A stretch of 64,000 bases of DNA from Pseudomonas fluorescens (GCF_001307155.1 NZ_CP012830.1:5888501-5952500); one strand, 5' to 3'; counted from the first letter of the stretch, positions 16,932-26,578 are shown. Notes: generated by a model from the sequence alone, not told the origin. Program-made: numbers and translations.

Positions 16932-17882
16932 CTATAAAATCCCCCTTTTTGACGCCGGTGCAAGGGGTTTATTGCACAGGTAAATGCCCAGCAAAATCGC
17001 CGCGCCTCCCAGGTACATCGCCCCACTCAACTGCTCGCCCAGCAACAGCGCGCCAAGTATCACTGCCGTCAGCGGATTCAGGGCGATAAACACCCCCGAG
17101 CGGGTGGCGCCGATTCTACGAATACCGTCGTAGTACCAAATGTAGGCCAGCGCCGAGCCGAGTACCCCCAGATACAACAGACTCAACAGCTGCGTCACCT
17201 GCAAATCGTCCAGGACCTCAAGACTCACTTCACCGCGCACGGCGCTGGTCGTGCACAACATCAGTGTGCCCAGCACAATCGAGTAGGTCACGGTATGCAG
17301 CGGGCCCAACGCCTGGTTCAGACCTTTGGAAAACAAAGAGTAAATTCCCCAACCCAACACGCAACCGAAAATCAGCAGATCACCGATCCAGCTGTTCGCG
17401 GCGCCGCCATCAAACACCGGCTGGTTGCGACTGAAAATGACCACCCCTGCCCCAGCGATGCAGATCGCGATGCCTGCAATTTTGGTTCGACTCAAGCGCT
17501 CCTTGAACAGCAGCCACGACGCCAACCCGATGACCGCCGGATTCAGCGCCACGATCAGCGATGCACGAGAGGCGTTGATGTAGTGCAAGCCGTAAAAGAA
17601 ACACACGTTGTAAAAGAAGATCCCGAAAAAACCCAATACCCCCAACTGCAACCACTGCCTGAAGGTCGGGCGCGCCAAAGGGATGCGCGCCAGAACCATA
17701 AACAGTAGCAAGGCCAGGCTCGCCAGCAGAAAACGCAAGCTCGCCGCAAATAGCGGGCTGAGTGAGTCGGCGAGAAACCGGCCGGCCACGAAGGTCCCAC
17801 CCCAGATCATGGTGACAGTGGCGAGTTTCAGGTAGACCGGAACATCTGAATCACGGGAGCCACTTTGGACAAGGCTTTTCAT
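16932..17882 (-). CDS. EamA/DMT-family exporter
   Basis: 316 residues with ten predicted membrane helices in two EamA repeats (for example TMIWGGTFVAGRFLA and ALNPLTAVILGALLLGE). Members export amino acids or other metabolites; this one's substrate is unknown. It is divergent from a LysR regulator 72 bases away, an arrangement in which the regulator usually controls the exporter. Confidence 0.85.
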   Translation of the reverse strand: MKSLVQSGSRDSDVPVYLKLATVTMIWGGTFVAGRFLADSLSPLFAASLRFLLASLALLLFMVLARIPLARPTFRQWLQLGVLGFFGIFFYNVCFFYGLHYINASRASLIVALNPAVIGLASWLLFKERLSRTKIAGIAICIAGAGVVIFSRNQPVFDGGAANSWIGDLLIFGCVLGWGIYSLFSKGLNQALGPLHTVTYSIVLGTLMLCTTSAVRGEVSLEVLDDLQVTQLLSLLYLGVLGSALAYIWYYDGIRRIGATRSGVFIALNPLTAVILGALLLGEQLSGAMYLGGAAILLGIYLCNKPLAPASKRGIL

Positions 17883-17954
17883 AAATCTCCACGCTGAGAA
17901 GGACGTTAGATAACGTATTCTTTGCGTAATGTCTGATCATCGTAAAATGAGTAA

Positions 17955-18833
17955 ATGCTCATGACCCTTACCCAACTCGAGATCTTTTCGCTGGTGGCCG
18001 AGCTGCACGGTTTCACCAGCGCGGCCAACCGCCTGGGCATCACCCAATCGGCGGTGTCCCATGCCATCAAGTCGCTGGAGCAGGAACTCGGTGTCGAGTT
18101 GCTCAGACGGCATCAGGCCCACATCGAGCTCAGCGATATCGGTCAACAATTGCTGTTGCGCGCCCGCGCCATGCTCGGGCTGGCCAGCACCCTGCGCCAG
18201 GAAGCAGCGGATGCTCGCGGAATGAAACGTGGCACGCTGCGTATCGGCTCATTCGGACCGACCTCGTCGATCAAACTGCTGCCGAAGATTTTGCAGCACT
18301 ACCGCGCGGCGTATCCCGGAATCGAGGTCCACGTTGACGAAGGCCCGGATCGGCAAGTGCTGCAATGGCTTGAAGAGCGGCGTATCGACATCGGTTTTGT
18401 GGTGTTGCCCGAAGAACGTTTCGATACGTTTGCGCTGGTGGAAGACCAGATGGTCGCGCTGATACCGGCTACTCATGAACTCGCCCGACGCGACAGCCTG
18501 AGCTTGAGTGATCTGTGTCACGACCCGTTCATTCTCACTGAAGCAGGCTCTTCGGAGCTGGTTTCGCACCTGTTCAGCACTGCCCGGCTGACCCCGGACA
18601 TTCGCTATCGCAGCTCGCAATTGCTCAGCACACTGGAAACCGTCAGCCGTGGCGACGCCTTGACGCTGGTCGCCGAACTTTCGCTGCCGAACGCGGAACA
18701 CGCGCGCTACGTGAAAAAGCCCCTTAAACCACCGGTCAAACGTCAGGTTGGCCTGGCAGTACTCGACCAGCGCCAATCATCACCGGCGACCCTCGCGTTT
18801 ATCAAATTGGCCATAAGTCTGGACTACCGCTGA
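17955..18833 (+). CDS. LysR-family transcriptional regulator
   Basis: 292 residues: N-terminal winged helix-turn-helix (LTQLEIFSLVAELHGFTSAA, with ITQSAVSHAIKSLEQELG as recognition region) and a C-terminal substrate-binding domain from about residue 90 (RGTLRIGSFG). Two ATGs two codons apart (17955, 17961) are equally possible starts. It is divergent from the DMT exporter and probably regulates it. Confidence 0.9.
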   Translation: MLMTLTQLEIFSLVAELHGFTSAANRLGITQSAVSHAIKSLEQELGVELLRRHQAHIELSDIGQQLLLRARAMLGLASTLRQEAADARGMKRGTLRIGSFGPTSSIKLLPKILQHYRAAYPGIEVHVDEGPDRQVLQWLEERRIDIGFVVLPEERFDTFALVEDQMVALIPATHELARRDSLSLSDLCHDPFILTEAGSSELVSHLFSTARLTPDIRYRSSQLLSTLETVSRGDALTLVAELSLPNAEHARYVKKPLKPPVKRQVGLAVLDQRQSSPATLAFIKLAISLDYR

Positions 18834-18965
18834 AAAGCGCAAAGCCTTTACCCCATCTATCATGGCCCTTGTCTGTACTCTTTTTGAGAGGCAAGCCGTC
18901 GTCCTGCCTGCATTTGAGAGCCCTACTCTTCTGAGAGCCCTACTCCGTCGCCGCAGGTTCCACAC

Positions 18966-20501
18966 ATGCCCTTGACCTTCAAAGCCCGCCGCACGCCACG
19001 GACTCGCAACCTCATCACGCTGTTGGTCGGCTTGGTGCCTGTACTACTGGGTTTCGTCATTCTGCACATGCAAGCCGGACGGGTGCTGGAGCAAAGCACC
19101 CACCAAACGGCCGAAGAAGCGGTGCGGCAATTCGATTTGATGCTCGATGACACCGCGCTGGCGGCACAAGAACTGCTGCCGCTGGCCGGACAGCCTTGCG
19201 CCGATGTCAAACTGGCCCTGCGCGAACAAGTCACGCGCCGGCCCTTCGTGCGTTCGACCAATCTTGTGTGGGACAACAACATATATTGCAGTTCACTATT
19301 TGGCGACTATCAGGCAACGGTTGATCCTGGCGAGTACACACAAGGCAAGTTGTGGTTGATGAACGGCAACCCGGTCACACCCAATACCGCGGTGCTGGTG
19401 TATCGCCTCAGCGAAGGCAAGCAAGGCGCCCTGAGCGCCCTTGACGGCTATCACCTGAGCAACGTCCTGCGGCTGATTGGTCGCCAGACTCTACTGTTAC
19501 TGCACGTCGGCCCCCACTGGTTATCTACCGATGGCCAGGTCCACGAGGGCGCCCTGTCCGTATTCCCGGTAGCCCGAAGCAACCTTGCGTCTTCGCGGTA
19601 TGCCTTTGAAGTAGAGGCCGGCTTTCCCGAGGGCGAAGTCTGGCGCTACATGAAAAGCGAATACCCGCCGCTGTTCAGCCTGCTGATCTTCTTTGGGGTG
19701 ATTGCCGGGGCCATTGGTCATTGGCTACAGAAGCGCTCCTCATCACAGACTCACGAACTGCAACGGGCACTGGAAGCCAATGAGTTCATTCCTTACTTCC
19801 AGCCTGTGGTTCATGGTGACAGCAAAGAGTGGGCAGGCGTCGAGGTCCTGATGCGCTGGCAACACCCAAAAGAAGGCCTGGTGCGTCCGGACCTGTTCAT
19901 TCCATTCGCCGAGCATTCCGGATTGATCGTGCCGATGACCCGCTCGTTGATGCGCCAGACTGCCGCGTTGCTCGCCCTGCATGCGCCTGTGTTCCATGAG
20001 CGCTTTCATATCGGCATCAACATCACCGCCAGCCACTGCCGTGACCTTGCGCTGGTAGACGATTGCCGCGAGTTTCTCGCCGCCTTCCCGCCCGGCAAGG
20101 TTGCACTGGTTCTGGAACTGACCGAGCGCGAGCTGATCGAACCCAACGCCATCACCCTTCAATTGTTCGAACAGTTACATGCGTTGGGGGTGATGATTGC
20201 GATCGATGATTTTGGCACCGGGCATTCTAGCCTGGGCTATTTGCGCCAGTTCAATGTGGACTTTCTGAAAATAGATCAGAGCTTTGTGGCGATGATCGGT
20301 GTTGATGCCTTGTCCCGCCACATACTCGACAGCATCATCGAACTCTCGGCCAAGCTGGACCTTGGTATCGTTGCCGAAGGTGTCGAAACCCTCGAACAGA
20401 GTGATTATCTTGCCCGTCACGGGGTGAACTTCCTGCAAGGCTACCTATTTGGACGACCGATGCCGGGCGCCGATTTCATTATTGCGTTGAACAGCCATTA
20501 A
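18966..20501 (+). CDS. CSS-motif EAL phosphodiesterase (c-di-GMP)
   Basis: 511 residues: membrane helix (about 17-35), a periplasmic CSS domain with Cys78 and the CSS triplet at 108-110, second membrane helix (about 235-252), then a cytoplasmic EAL domain. The EAL signature reads EVLMRWQHP, and the metal/catalytic block IAIDDFGTGHSSLGYL and EGVETLEQ are intact, so an active enzyme is expected. In related proteins the two periplasmic cysteines form a DsbA/DsbB-dependent disulfide that holds the enzyme off. Here that makes a periplasmic redox-controlled c-di-GMP phosphodiesterase. Confidence 0.9.
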   Translation: MPLTFKARRTPRTRNLITLLVGLVPVLLGFVILHMQAGRVLEQSTHQTAEEAVRQFDLMLDDTALAAQELLPLAGQPCADVKLALREQVTRRPFVRSTNLVWDNNIYCSSLFGDYQATVDPGEYTQGKLWLMNGNPVTPNTAVLVYRLSEGKQGALSALDGYHLSNVLRLIGRQTLLLLHVGPHWLSTDGQVHEGALSVFPVARSNLASSRYAFEVEAGFPEGEVWRYMKSEYPPLFSLLIFFGVIAGAIGHWLQKRSSSQTHELQRALEANEFIPYFQPVVHGDSKEWAGVEVLMRWQHPKEGLVRPDLFIPFAEHSGLIVPMTRSLMRQTAALLALHAPVFHERFHIGINITASHCRDLALVDDCREFLAAFPPGKVALVLELTERELIEPNAITLQLFEQLHALGVMIAIDDFGTGHSSLGYLRQFNVDFLKIDQSFVAMIGVDALSRHILDSIIELSAKLDLGIVAEGVETLEQSDYLARHGVNFLQGYLFGRPMPGADFIIALNSH

Positions 20502-20747
20502 TTAGCCACTTTGCGCGTTCCATGGACATCCTCAACAAAAGGATCCACGCCGCAAATTGCATCAAACAGCAACGTGCGTTACATCATGAAAAAGACGTGA
20601 TTTACTCTGAGCGAATTAACTACTACAATTTTTCTTGCCTGCACAAGATTGACAGGTGAGCCATTAACACCGAGTCGCTACAAGGCTCTTGGCTTATAGC
20701 TTTGTTGGCGGTTGGTATCAGCCAAACACACTATTGGAGTAAAGATA

Positions 20748-21110
20748 TTGTCCAGACTCGCTGAATTTCGTGCCGCTGAAAAGGCCCTTCAAGAACAGCT
20801 CGCGCAGCTGGAATCGCTGAAGAACGACGCCGGGCTCAAGAAAGAAATCGAATTCGAAGAAAAGCTCCAGGGGCTGATGAAAACCTACGGCAAGAGCTTG
20901 CGCGACATCATCGCCATTCTCAACCCGAACCCAAAATCCGGCCTGCTGCAGGCCGCCGCACCTAAAACTCGCCGCGCCCGCGTGGTCAAGGTTTATCAAA
21001 ACCCGCACACCGGTGAACTGATTGAAACCAAGGGCGGCAATCACCGTGGCCTGAAAGCCTGGAAGGAACAATATGGTGCAAGCACCGTTGACTCCTGGCT
21101 GCGCACTTAA
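20748..21110 (+). CDS. MvaT/MvaU-family H-NS-like silencer
   Basis: 120 residues: N-terminal coiled-coil oligomerisation region (SRLAEFRAAEKALQEQLAQL), linker, and a C-terminal DNA-binding domain with NPHTGELIETKGGNHRGLKA, the AT-rich DNA motif of this family. It is a xenogeneic silencer, expected to coat low-GC DNA such as the islands at the right of this window. The start is TTG at 20748, eight bases after GGAG; an ATG-like extension upstream is not family-like. It most resembles the MvaU/TurA branch. Confidence 0.9.
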   Translation: MSRLAEFRAAEKALQEQLAQLESLKNDAGLKKEIEFEEKLQGLMKTYGKSLRDIIAILNPNPKSGLLQAAAPKTRRARVVKVYQNPHTGELIETKGGNHRGLKAWKEQYGASTVDSWLRT

Positions 21111-21130
21111 GCTTTCCTGCGCCCCTCCAA

Positions 21131-21156
21131 AAGCCCTGCCTGTGCAGGGCTTTTTT
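21131..21156 (+). terminator. Rho-independent terminator of the MvaT-like gene
   Basis: Stem AAGCCCTGC / GCAGGGCTT with a four-base loop is followed by six T residues, starting 20 bases after the stop codon. Confidence 0.92.
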
Positions 21157-21307
21157 ATGCTCACCTATACTTAATGCAACGATGATCGTCGATCTAGTTG
21201 GAAACGCCGGCCAAATACCATGGGCATCCGGTACAACTTTCTGCTTAATCCCTTTGGGTATTAAACAACACCCCTCGGCACGGCTAACGTGCAGACATCG
21301 CGCACTA

Positions 21308-21844
21308 CTAAAGTCTCAAACTGTTTCGCGCACTGCGTATTTCTTCCTGACTTGCGGCATAAGCCTCGGCTTGGCCTGCGTAGGAAAAAACATAGGCCTT
21401 ATCAGCATCTAGCGCTGCGACTAATGTTTGCGACAACACATGTCGTCCATTCTGGGTGACCGTACAGGTGGTTTCCAGCGCTTGCAGCCTGCTCAATGTA
21501 GCGGGATGAATTTTGTTGCAAACACTTTGATAGCCGCCCTGAAAAAAATCCTTTTGCACGGACTTGCGCATTTCCAGCAGCACACCTTGCAAATTGACTT
21601 CATGCCCAGGCTCAACCTGGCTCATGGTCAACTCCATGACCAGCACCGGATCACCGTTTGCGTCGTTTTTCACCGCACGCTGCCTTGAAACCCTGGGCGG
21701 TGTTTGAGTTGTCGCCTCCTCTTGTGGCAACACTTGCACTGCCCAGCCGCTGGGCCAGGTAATCTCGGGAAGCACAGTCTCGGCGCGGGCAACAGCCGAA
21801 AACAGGCAGGTCAAAACAAGCAGGTAGCGATACGGTCGAAACAT
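21308..21844 (-). CDS. Exported protein, DUF4946-like
   Basis: 178 residues with a signal peptide (MFRPYRYLLVLTCLFSAVARA, cleavage likely after ARA) and a mature part with one probable disulfide pair (VCNKIH / ETTCTV). The sequence is recalled as the Pseudomonas DUF4946 family, with no known role. The frame is open much further upstream to 22648, but that region is antisense to gloA and has no signal peptide, so 21844 is chosen. A weak GAGTG is the only ribosome-site candidate. Confidence 0.72.
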   Translation of the reverse strand: MFRPYRYLLVLTCLFSAVARAETVLPEITWPSGWAVQVLPQEEATTQTPPRVSRQRAVKNDANGDPVLVMELTMSQVEPGHEVNLQGVLLEMRKSVQKDFFQGGYQSVCNKIHPATLSRLQALETTCTVTQNGRHVLSQTLVAALDADKAYVFSYAGQAEAYAASQEEIRSARNSLRL

Positions 21845-22039
21845 TTCACTCAACACTGACGGGGCGAACGTTAAAGTCTGAGCCCCACCACGCCGCCAGG
21901 CAATAGCTGAAGGTTTTGCTTTGGTGCAATACACCGCCTTGCGTATTATTGGCGTACTGCAAGCAAGCCTCATCAACTGCAAGCCAAGGGACAGCTCTTG
22001 TCTTGAGCGCCGTTTGCCCCACTTTTTTCCGGAGGGCCC

Positions 22040-22561
22040 ATGAGCCTGCACGAACTGAACACCTTCCCCGGCGTTACCGCCCAACCTGACACCGCCACGC
22101 AGCAATTCGTCTTCAACCACACCATGTTGCGGGTCAAGGACATCAGCAAATCCCTGGACTTCTACACACGTATCCTCGGCTTTACGCTGGTGGAAAAACG
22201 CGACTTCCCGGAAGCCGAGTTCAGCCTGTACTTCCTCGCGCTGGTCGATAAGAACCAGATCCCGGCCGACGCCGCTGCACGTACCCAGTGGATGAAATCG
22301 ATTCCCGGCATTCTTGAGCTGACTCACAATCACGGCACCGAGAACGATGCGGATTTCGCCTACCACAATGGCAACACCGACCCTCGCGGTTTCGGCCACA
22401 TCTGCATTTCGGTGCCAGACATCCGCGCGGCTTGCGAGCGCTTCGAAGCACTGGGCTGTGATTTCCAGAAACGCCTGAACGACGGCCGCATGAAGAGCCT
22501 GGCCTTCATCAAGGACCCGGATGCGTACTGGGTTGAGATCATTCAGCCGGCACCGCTGTAA
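22040..22561 (+). CDS. gloA: Lactoylglutathione lyase (glyoxalase I)
   Basis: 173 residues. It isomerises the methylglyoxal-glutathione hemithioacetal to S-lactoylglutathione. Metal ligands are His27 (NHTMLRVKD), Glu93 (LELTHNHGT), His120 (GHICISVPD) and Glu166 (YWVEI). The insert around residues 70-90 (DKNQIPADAAARTQWMKSI) is typical of the longer forms, which in P. aeruginosa include the Zn-dependent GloA3. That metal preference is an inference. A GGAGG ribosome site precedes the ATG. Confidence 0.92.
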   Translation: MSLHELNTFPGVTAQPDTATQQFVFNHTMLRVKDISKSLDFYTRILGFTLVEKRDFPEAEFSLYFLALVDKNQIPADAAARTQWMKSIPGILELTHNHGTENDADFAYHNGNTDPRGFGHICISVPDIRAACERFEALGCDFQKRLNDGRMKSLAFIKDPDAYWVEIIQPAPL

Positions 22562-22573
22562 GCCCCGCCTTTT

Positions 22574-22661
22574 GTAGGAGCAAGGCTTGCCCGCGATAGG
22601 CACAATGCGGATGGCCTGATCTACCGGGTCATCGTTCATCGCGAGCAAGCTTTGCTCCTAC
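22574..22661. repeat. REP-type inverted repeat (GTAGGAGC family)
   Basis: GTAGGAGCAAGGCTTGC faces GCAAGCTTTGCTCCTAC, with a CCGCGAT/ATCGCG inner pair. It lies between gloA and the convergent ahpF. Confidence 0.82.
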
Positions 22662-22680
22662 GCTAGCCTTTGCTACAAAC

Positions 22681-22712
22681 ACAAAACCCCATGATCACTC
22701 ATGGGGTTTTGT
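22681..22712. terminator. Bidirectional terminator between gloA and ahpF
   Basis: A perfect 14-bp stem, ACAAAACCCCATGA / TCATGGGGTTTTGT, with a four-base loop has A- and T-rich flanks on both sides, so it can end transcripts from either direction. Confidence 0.85.
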
Positions 22713-22729
22713 GTTTTCAGCGTTGACGC

Positions 22730-24292
22730 TTATGCTGGCGCAGAGGTGCGAATCAGGTGATCGAAGGCGCTCAGCGATGCCTTGGCACCCTCGCCTACCG
22801 CAATCACGATCTGCTTGTACGGCACGGTCGTTACATCGCCGGCGGCGAACACACCCGGTATCGAGGTCTCGCCACGGTTATCGACGATGATCTCGCCGCG
22901 CGGCGACAGCTCGACGGTGCCCTTGAGCCAATCGGTGTTCGGCAGCAAACCGATCTGCACGAAGATCCCTTCCAGCTCGATGCTCAGCACTTCGCCTGAC
23001 TGACGATCCTTGTAACGCAAGCCGTTGACCTTCTGCCCATCGCCGGTCACTTCAGTGGTTTGCGCACTGGTGATCACGGTCACGTTCGGCAGGCTGTGCA
23101 ACTTTCGCTGCAACACCGCATCGGCACGCAACTGCACATCGAACTCCAGCAACGTGACATGAGCAACGATACCGGCCAGGTCGATGGCCGCTTCGACCCC
23201 CGAGTTACCGCCACCAATCACCGCAACGCGCTTGCCTTTGAACAGCGGGCCGTCGCAGTGCGGGCAGTACGCCACGCCTTTGTTGCGATATTGCTGCTCG
23301 CCCGGAACGTTCATTTCACGCCAGCGAGCACCGGTCGCGAGGATCACGGTCCTGGCTTTCAGTGAAGCGCCGCTGGCGAACTGGATCTGATGCAGCTCGC
23401 CGTTTTTACCCGGCAGCAGCTTGTCGGCGCGCTGCAGGTTCATGATGTCGACGTCGTATTGCTTGACGTGTTCTTCCAGCGCGACGGCGAGCTTCGGCCC
23501 TTCCGTCTCCTGTACCGAGATAAAGTTCTCGATCGCCATGGTGTCCAGCACCTGACCACCAAAACGCTCGGCTGCAACGCCGGTACGAATGCCTTTACGG
23601 GCGGCGTAGATTGCTGCCGAAGCACCGGCTGGGCCGCCGCCGACGACCAGTACGTCAAAGGCGTCTTTGGCGCTGATCTTCTCGGCCTGACGCTCGATGG
23701 CGCTGGTGTCGATCTTGGCGATGATTTCTTCCAGGCCCATGCGCCCCTGACCGAAATTCACGCCGTTCAGGTAGATGCTGGGCACGGCCATGATTTGCCG
23801 TTCAGTGACTTCGTCCTGGAACAGCGCGCCGTCAATGGCGACGTGACGGATGTTCGGGTTCAGCACCGCCATCAGGTTCAGCGCCTGGACCACGTCCGGG
23901 CAGTTCTGGCACGACAGCGAGAAGTAGGTCTCGAAGTTGAACTCGCCTTTGAGCGAGCGAATCTGTTCGATCACCTCGATACTGGCCTTCGAAGGGTGAC
24001 CGCCAACTTGCAGCAAGGCCAGCACCAGCGAAGTGAATTCGTGCCCCATGGGGATACCGGCGAAACGCAGGCTGATATCGCTTCCCGGGCGGTTCAACGA
24101 GAACGATGGCTTGCGCGCATCGGTACCGTTGTCGAGCAAGGTAATTTGTTGGGAAAGACTGGCAACGTCTTTGAGTAACGCGAGCATTTCCTGGGATTTC
24201 GCGCCGTCGTCGAGGGAGGCGACGATCTCGATCGGCTGGGTGACCCGTTCCAGGTATGACTTCAACTGAGCTTTAAGATTGGCGTCCAACAT
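22730..24292 (-). CDS. ahpF: AhpF, alkyl hydroperoxide reductase flavoprotein subunit
   Basis: 520 residues. It passes electrons from NADH via FAD to AhpC. N-terminal tandem thioredoxin-fold domain with the redox pair C128-Q-N-C131, then FAD site VVGGGPAGASAAIYAARKG, the thioredoxin-reductase centre C343-P-H-C346, and the second nucleotide site VIGGGNSGVEAA. The start MLDANLK at 24292 matches AhpF proteins and has GGAAA upstream, while an alternative four codons further upstream has no ribosome site. It follows ahpC across an attenuator-like hairpin. Confidence 0.93.
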   Translation of the reverse strand: MLDANLKAQLKSYLERVTQPIEIVASLDDGAKSQEMLALLKDVASLSQQITLLDNGTDARKPSFSLNRPGSDISLRFAGIPMGHEFTSLVLALLQVGGHPSKASIEVIEQIRSLKGEFNFETYFSLSCQNCPDVVQALNLMAVLNPNIRHVAIDGALFQDEVTERQIMAVPSIYLNGVNFGQGRMGLEEIIAKIDTSAIERQAEKISAKDAFDVLVVGGGPAGASAAIYAARKGIRTGVAAERFGGQVLDTMAIENFISVQETEGPKLAVALEEHVKQYDVDIMNLQRADKLLPGKNGELHQIQFASGASLKARTVILATGARWREMNVPGEQQYRNKGVAYCPHCDGPLFKGKRVAVIGGGNSGVEAAIDLAGIVAHVTLLEFDVQLRADAVLQRKLHSLPNVTVITSAQTTEVTGDGQKVNGLRYKDRQSGEVLSIELEGIFVQIGLLPNTDWLKGTVELSPRGEIIVDNRGETSIPGVFAAGDVTTVPYKQIVIAVGEGAKASLSAFDHLIRTSAPA

Positions 24293-24330
24293 ACGGGCGA
24301 TTTCCATTTTGTATACGGTAGAAAAAACAA

Positions 24331-24360
24331 CGCCCGAGCGAATCTCGCCCGGGCGTTTTT
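24331..24360 (-). terminator. Attenuator/terminator between ahpC and ahpF
   Basis: An 11-bp stem (CGCCCGGGCGA against TCGCTCGGGCG on the minus strand, one G-U pair) is followed by TTGTTTTTTC. Placed between ahpC and ahpF on their coding strand, it should let only part of the transcripts reach ahpF, fitting the higher AhpC demand. Confidence 0.75.
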
Positions 24361-24414
24361 TGGGCGGTGCAGCTTACTTAAGTGCGGATTAGCGCTCTTG
24401 AGTGGCTCACAGAC

Positions 24415-24978
24415 TCAGATCTTGCCGACCAGGTCCAGGGACGGAGCCAGGGTGGCCTCGCCTTCTTTCCACTTGGCTGGGCAGACTTCGCCCGGGTGAG
24501 CGGCAACGTACTGGGCAGCCTTGATTTTGCGCAGCAGCTCGGAAGCGTCACGGCCTACACCGCCGTCGTTCAGCTCGACGATTTTGATCTGGCCTTCAGG
24601 GTTGATCACGAAGGTGCCACGGTCAGCCAGGCCGACTTCTTCGATCAGCACGTCGAAGTTACGGGAGATCACGTGGGTCGGATCGCCAATCATGGTGTAC
24701 TTGATTTTTTCGATCGCTGGCGAAGTGTTGTGCCATGCAGCGTGGGCAAAGTGGGTGTCGGTCGACACGCTGTAGATTTCTACGCCAAGCTTCTGGAATG
24801 CATCGTAGTTGTCAGCCAGGTCTTCCAGCTCGGTTGGGCAAACGAAGGTGAAGTCGGCTGGGTAGAAAAACACGACGGACCATTTGCCTTTCAGATCGGC
24901 GTCCGACACTTCGACGAATGCGCCGTTTTTGAATGCGGTAGCGTTGAACGGTTTTACGTGGCTGTTGATGATAGGCAT
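24415..24978 (-). CDS. ahpC: AhpC, typical 2-Cys peroxiredoxin
   Basis: 187 residues, the usual AhpC length. The peroxidatic Cys47 lies in DFTFVCPTE and the resolving Cys166 in GEVCPAKW; the GG(L/V)G-type loop is present as GGVGRD. It reduces H2O2 and organic peroxides, with AhpF as electron donor. GGAG precedes the ATG at 24978; the frame extends upstream to 25071 but without family similarity. An OxyR promoter is expected, yet no convincing site was seen. Confidence 0.95.
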   Translation of the reverse strand: MPIINSHVKPFNATAFKNGAFVEVSDADLKGKWSVVFFYPADFTFVCPTELEDLADNYDAFQKLGVEIYSVSTDTHFAHAAWHNTSPAIEKIKYTMIGDPTHVISRNFDVLIEEVGLADRGTFVINPEGQIKIVELNDGGVGRDASELLRKIKAAQYVAAHPGEVCPAKWKEGEATLAPSLDLVGKI

Positions 24979-25219
24979 CGTTGACTCTCCGTCAGGGGTT
25001 GAGAAGTTGATGGAGTGAATCCTACCCACTCGACCGACGGATGGCTCATTGGCAAACCTGATGCTACTCATTGGTTTTCGCTATTAGCCAGCACTCTCAA
25101 TAGAAGAAAACCGTATCAATTCGCCAACAGCCTGTTCAGCGATCCAGGCCATCCCGAGAAACGGGCTGGCCTGCGCGATCAACGCAGAGCCAGATACCGT
25201 TTCAGAGAGAATGGGGAGA

Positions 25220-26578
25220 TTAGCCCGCTACCGGTGTGCGCATGGTGACGAACTCTTCGGCAGCGGTAGGATGCACGCCGATGGTTTCGTCGAAATCGCG
25301 CTTGGTGGCGCCAGCCTTCAAGGCAATCGCCAGGCCCTGAACGATCTCGCCCGCTTCCGGGCCGACCATGTGGCAACCCAAAACCTTGTCGGTCTTGGCG
25401 TCCACCACCAATTTCATCAATGTGCGCTCCTGGCACTCGGTCATGGTCAGCTTCATCGGCCGGAAACGGCTTTCGAAAATCTGCACCTCATAACCTTCTT
25501 CCCTCGCCTGCTCTTCACTCAGGCCAACGGTGCCAATGTTCGGCAAGCTGAATACCGCCGTGGGAATCATCTTGTAGTCGACCAGACGATACTGCTCAGG
25601 CTTGAACAACCGACGCGCCACCGCCATGCCTTCAGCCAGGGCTACCGGCGTCAATTGCACGCGACCAATCACATCGCCAATCGCCAGAATCGATGGCTCA
25701 GCGGTTTGATACAACTCGTCGACTTCGACAAAGCCTTTCTTGTCGAGCGTGACCTTGGTGTTCTCCAACCCCAGGTTGTCGACCATTGGACGACGCCCCG
25801 TGGCGTAGAACACGCAATCTGCCTGCAACTCGCGACCATCCTTGAGGGTCACGTTCAAACTGCCATCAGCCTGCTTTTCGATGCGCTCGATGTCGGCATT
25901 GAATTGCAGATTCATCCCGCGCTTGGTCAGTTCCTCCTGCAAATGCTTGCGCACCGAGCCGTCGAAGCCACGCAGGAACAGCTCACCGCGATACAGCAAG
26001 GTGGTTTCGGCGCCCAGCCCGTGGAAAATCCCGGCGAACTCTACGGCGATATAGCCGCCACCGACCACTAGAACGCGCTTGGGCAGCTCTTTGAGGAAAA
26101 ACGCCTGGTTGGAGCTGATGGCGTGCTCGTGCCCCGGAATCTCGGGGATCTGCGGCCAGCCGCCGGTGGCAATCAGAATGTGCTTGGCGGTATGCCGCTC
26201 GCCGTTGATCTCGACCTCATGCGGGCCAACGATTTTGGCGTGACCTTCATGCAAGGTTACGCCGCTGCCGACCAGCAGATTGCGGTAGATACCGTTCAGC
26301 CGATTGATCTCGCGATCCTTGTTGGCGATCAGCGTTGCCCAATCGAAATTCGCCTCGCCCAACGACCAGCCAAAGCCCTGCGACTGCTCGAAGTCTTCGG
26401 CAAAATGCGCCCCGTAAACCAACAACTTCTTCGGCACGCAGCCAACGTTGACGCAAGTCCCGCCCAGATAGCGGCTCTCGGCCACTGCCACTTTCGCGCC
26501 GAAACCTGCTGCGAAACGTGCTGCTCGTACACCGCCGGAACCGGCGCCAATCACATAAAGGTCAAAATCGTAGGCCAT
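25220..26578 (-). CDS. gor: Glutathione-disulfide reductase
   Basis: 452 residues. NADPH-dependent reduction of GSSG in the cytoplasm. Features: FAD motif VIGAGSGGVRAARFAA, redox-active C42-VNVG-C47, NADPH motif VVGGGYIAVEFAGIFHGLG, and the C-terminal catalytic His in VHPTAAEEFVTM. The start at 26578 has AGGAGA upstream; an in-frame extension to 26818 would read through the galU terminator and is rejected. It lies downstream of galU on the same strand but behind a strong terminator, so it is probably transcribed separately. Confidence 0.94.
   Translation of the reverse strand: MAYDFDLYVIGAGSGGVRAARFAAGFGAKVAVAESRYLGGTCVNVGCVPKKLLVYGAHFAEDFEQSQGFGWSLGEANFDWATLIANKDREINRLNGIYRNLLVGSGVTLHEGHAKIVGPHEVEINGERHTAKHILIATGGWPQIPEIPGHEHAISSNQAFFLKELPKRVLVVGGGYIAVEFAGIFHGLGAETTLLYRGELFLRGFDGSVRKHLQEELTKRGMNLQFNADIERIEKQADGSLNVTLKDGRELQADCVFYATGRRPMVDNLGLENTKVTLDKKGFVEVDELYQTAEPSILAIGDVIGRVQLTPVALAEGMAVARRLFKPEQYRLVDYKMIPTAVFSLPNIGTVGLSEEQAREEGYEVQIFESRFRPMKLTMTECQERTLMKLVVDAKTDKVLGCHMVGPEAGEIVQGLAIALKAGATKRDFDETIGVHPTAAEEFVTMRTPVAG

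Noticed and set aside
24979..25215. OxyR site upstream of ahpC
   Set aside because: Only loose ATAG-like matches (for example around 25079-25091); spacing does not fit the OxyR consensus.
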